This document shows, one piece after another, positions 63,273-64,000 of a DNA stretch of 64,000 nt. Origin of the DNA: Pleomorphomonas sp. PLEO (GTDB lineage: Bacteria > Pseudomonadota > Alphaproteobacteria > Rhizobiales > Pleomorphomonadaceae); NCBI RefSeq assembly GCF_041320595.1, contig NZ_CP166625.1:4586001-4650000 (forward strand), given 5' to 3'. The position numbers were made by a program, and so were the translations under genes. The notes under the pieces are model-generated. The model was given only the letters and a program-made list of their open reading frames with translations, did no database searches and was not told where the DNA came from. How positions within the stretch are numbered: position 1 is the first letter of the stretch; each line of letters starts with the position of its first letter.

Positions 63273-63956
63273 TTATGGCATCGACAGACGGCGCAGCCGG
63301 CGGATTTGGCCAATGAAGCCCATGACGCCAATGGTGCGCGCGATGTCGACGAGCATGGCGGCGTCGGCGAGCAGCCCACGCCACAGGCCACGTTTGACGG
63401 ATTTGGCGGGGCTCGCCACTTCGGGCCAGCGAACGATGGCTATCGGCCGGTCGCTGGCAACAAGCAGTTCATTGAGGAATACCTCGAAACCGAAATGGCG
63501 GAGATGACCCAGCGCCTCTAACTGGCCAGCGATCAATGCCATGGGAAAGGCCCGCTCCCCAGAAATGTAGTCGATGCCGATGCACCGCCAAACCCAGGGA
63601 GCGTTACCGCGTAGCGACACCGAGGCATAGGCGGCGCCGGCGGCGACGGGAGCGATCAACGAGGCGACGGCCGTCGGTGTCAGGCCAAGGAGATCGGCAT
63701 CGATCAGGATGACATGGCTCGTACGCACGGTTTCGAGCCCGAGGCGAAGGGCCTCGGTCTTGCCGCGGTTTTCCGGCGCACGCAGCAGTTCAGCGCCATG
63801 TCGCAGGGCGACAGCGCCAGTATCGTCAGTCGAACCATCGTCGATGACCACCACTCGATCAAGGTTTGGATGACCGACGACCGCGGCGAGCACGCCGGGC
63901 AGACGGCTTGCCTCATTGAAGGCCGGGATCAGGCAGGTGAAGCTTTGGCCGGTCAT
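63273..63956 (-). CDS. Family 2 glycosyltransferase
   Basis: A 227-residue GT-A fold transferase. The N-terminal CLIPAFNEASRLPGVLAAV and VVVIDDGSTDDTGAV (acceptor-side Asp motif) are classic, followed by RAPENRGKTEALRLGLE and the DxD-type ILIDADLLGLTP. After about residue 100 it becomes less typical, ending in a basic helix (GFIGQIRRLRRLSMP). It starts on an ATGA overlap with a membrane protein gene at the window edge, so the two are coupled. Donor and acceptor sugars are not visible; a lipid or cell-surface glycan role is usual for such pairs. Confidence 0.87.
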   Translation of the reverse strand: MTGQSFTCLIPAFNEASRLPGVLAAVVGHPNLDRVVVIDDGSTDDTGAVALRHGAELLRAPENRGKTEALRLGLETVRTSHVILIDADLLGLTPTAVASLIAPVAAGAAYASVSLRGNAPWVWRCIGIDYISGERAFPMALIAGQLEALGHLRHFGFEVFLNELLVASDRPIAIVRWPEVASPAKSVKRGLWRGLLADAAMLVDIARTIGVMGFIGQIRRLRRLSMP

Positions 63957-64000
63957 CTGCTCGCTTTCCGGCGTTGAAGGTAGATGATGGCGACAGCACC
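63953..64000 (-). CDS. C-terminal end of a membrane protein, partial
   Basis: Only the last 15 codons are in the window: GAVAIIYLQRRKASR and a TGA that overlaps the glycosyltransferase start. The hydrophobic stretch followed by a basic tail looks like the end of a membrane protein. Its family cannot be told. Confidence 0.55.
   Translation of the reverse strand, partial: GAVAIIYLQRRKASR

Overview
The window is GC-rich and densely coded, with many ATGA or TTGA start/stop overlaps, strong AAGGAG/GGAGG ribosome binding sites, and many solute-importing ABC systems. A dispersed palindrome typical of Rhizobiales lies near the left end (113-178), and small proteins of a rhizobial type are present (10699-11046). 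Together these point to an alphaproteobacterium of the Hyphomicrobiales (Rhizobiales) that scavenges many sugars and nucleoside-like compounds. The species cannot be named from this window. No rRNA, tRNA or CRISPR array was seen.

Layout. 1-4752 (minus): a pentitol system with a Zn alcohol dehydrogenase (xylitol/sorbitol type), xylulokinase, a ribose-type ABC ATPase and the first residues of its permease. 5381-9799 (plus): glycogen debranching enzyme GlgX, maltooligosyltrehalose trehalohydrolase TreZ and a one-domain response regulator. 9870-11046: a KGG-repeat stress protein, an AT-rich gap and a small acidic protein. 11133-11976: an IS5-family (IS427-like) element with a -1 frameshifted transposase, a 2-bp TA duplication and clear inverted repeats. 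12002-18465 (minus): a LysR regulator, PQQ glucose dehydrogenase, and a four-gene set (DoxX, VOC dioxygenase-like, glutathionyl-hydroquinone reductase, carboxylesterase) that mirrors quinone-detoxification sets.

18740-24673 (plus): an ABC importer, a LacI regulator and a GpdQ-like phosphodiesterase, with a LacI-type operator at the front. 24690-33156: an RpiR regulator, an NMT1-type ABC importer, a RarA-C-terminal-like protein paired with a nucleoside 2-deoxyribosyltransferase, an amidohydrolase (deaminase type) and a LysR regulator. 33248-40765 (plus): one long operon with a polyamine-type ABC importer, nucleoside phosphorylase, PfkB kinase, frameshifted ADP-ribosylglycohydrolase and a creatininase-family amidohydrolase. 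It resembles an ABC-driven, expanded form of the E. coli yegTUV set and is the best candidate for an undescribed pathway. 41287-49760 (plus): a DeoR-regulated amino-sugar system (BadF-type kinase, ABC importer, AgaS-like SIS protein, GatZ/KbaZ).

49840-54937: an IclR regulator, divergent from an unsaturated-uronyl hydrolase (GH105), a GPH-type symporter and an alpha/beta hydrolase, probably for pectin or other uronide fragments. 55227-62719: a Gfo/Idh/MocA dehydrogenase, an IolE-like isomerase, a ROK regulator and a complete ABC importer. 63273-64000 (minus): a family 2 glycosyltransferase and the tail of a membrane protein.

The common pattern is that each importer sits with its own regulator and one to five intracellular enzymes. 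Strong hairpins lie between binding-protein and permease genes in three of the importers. All calls come from reading the sequence and family motifs; no database search was run.
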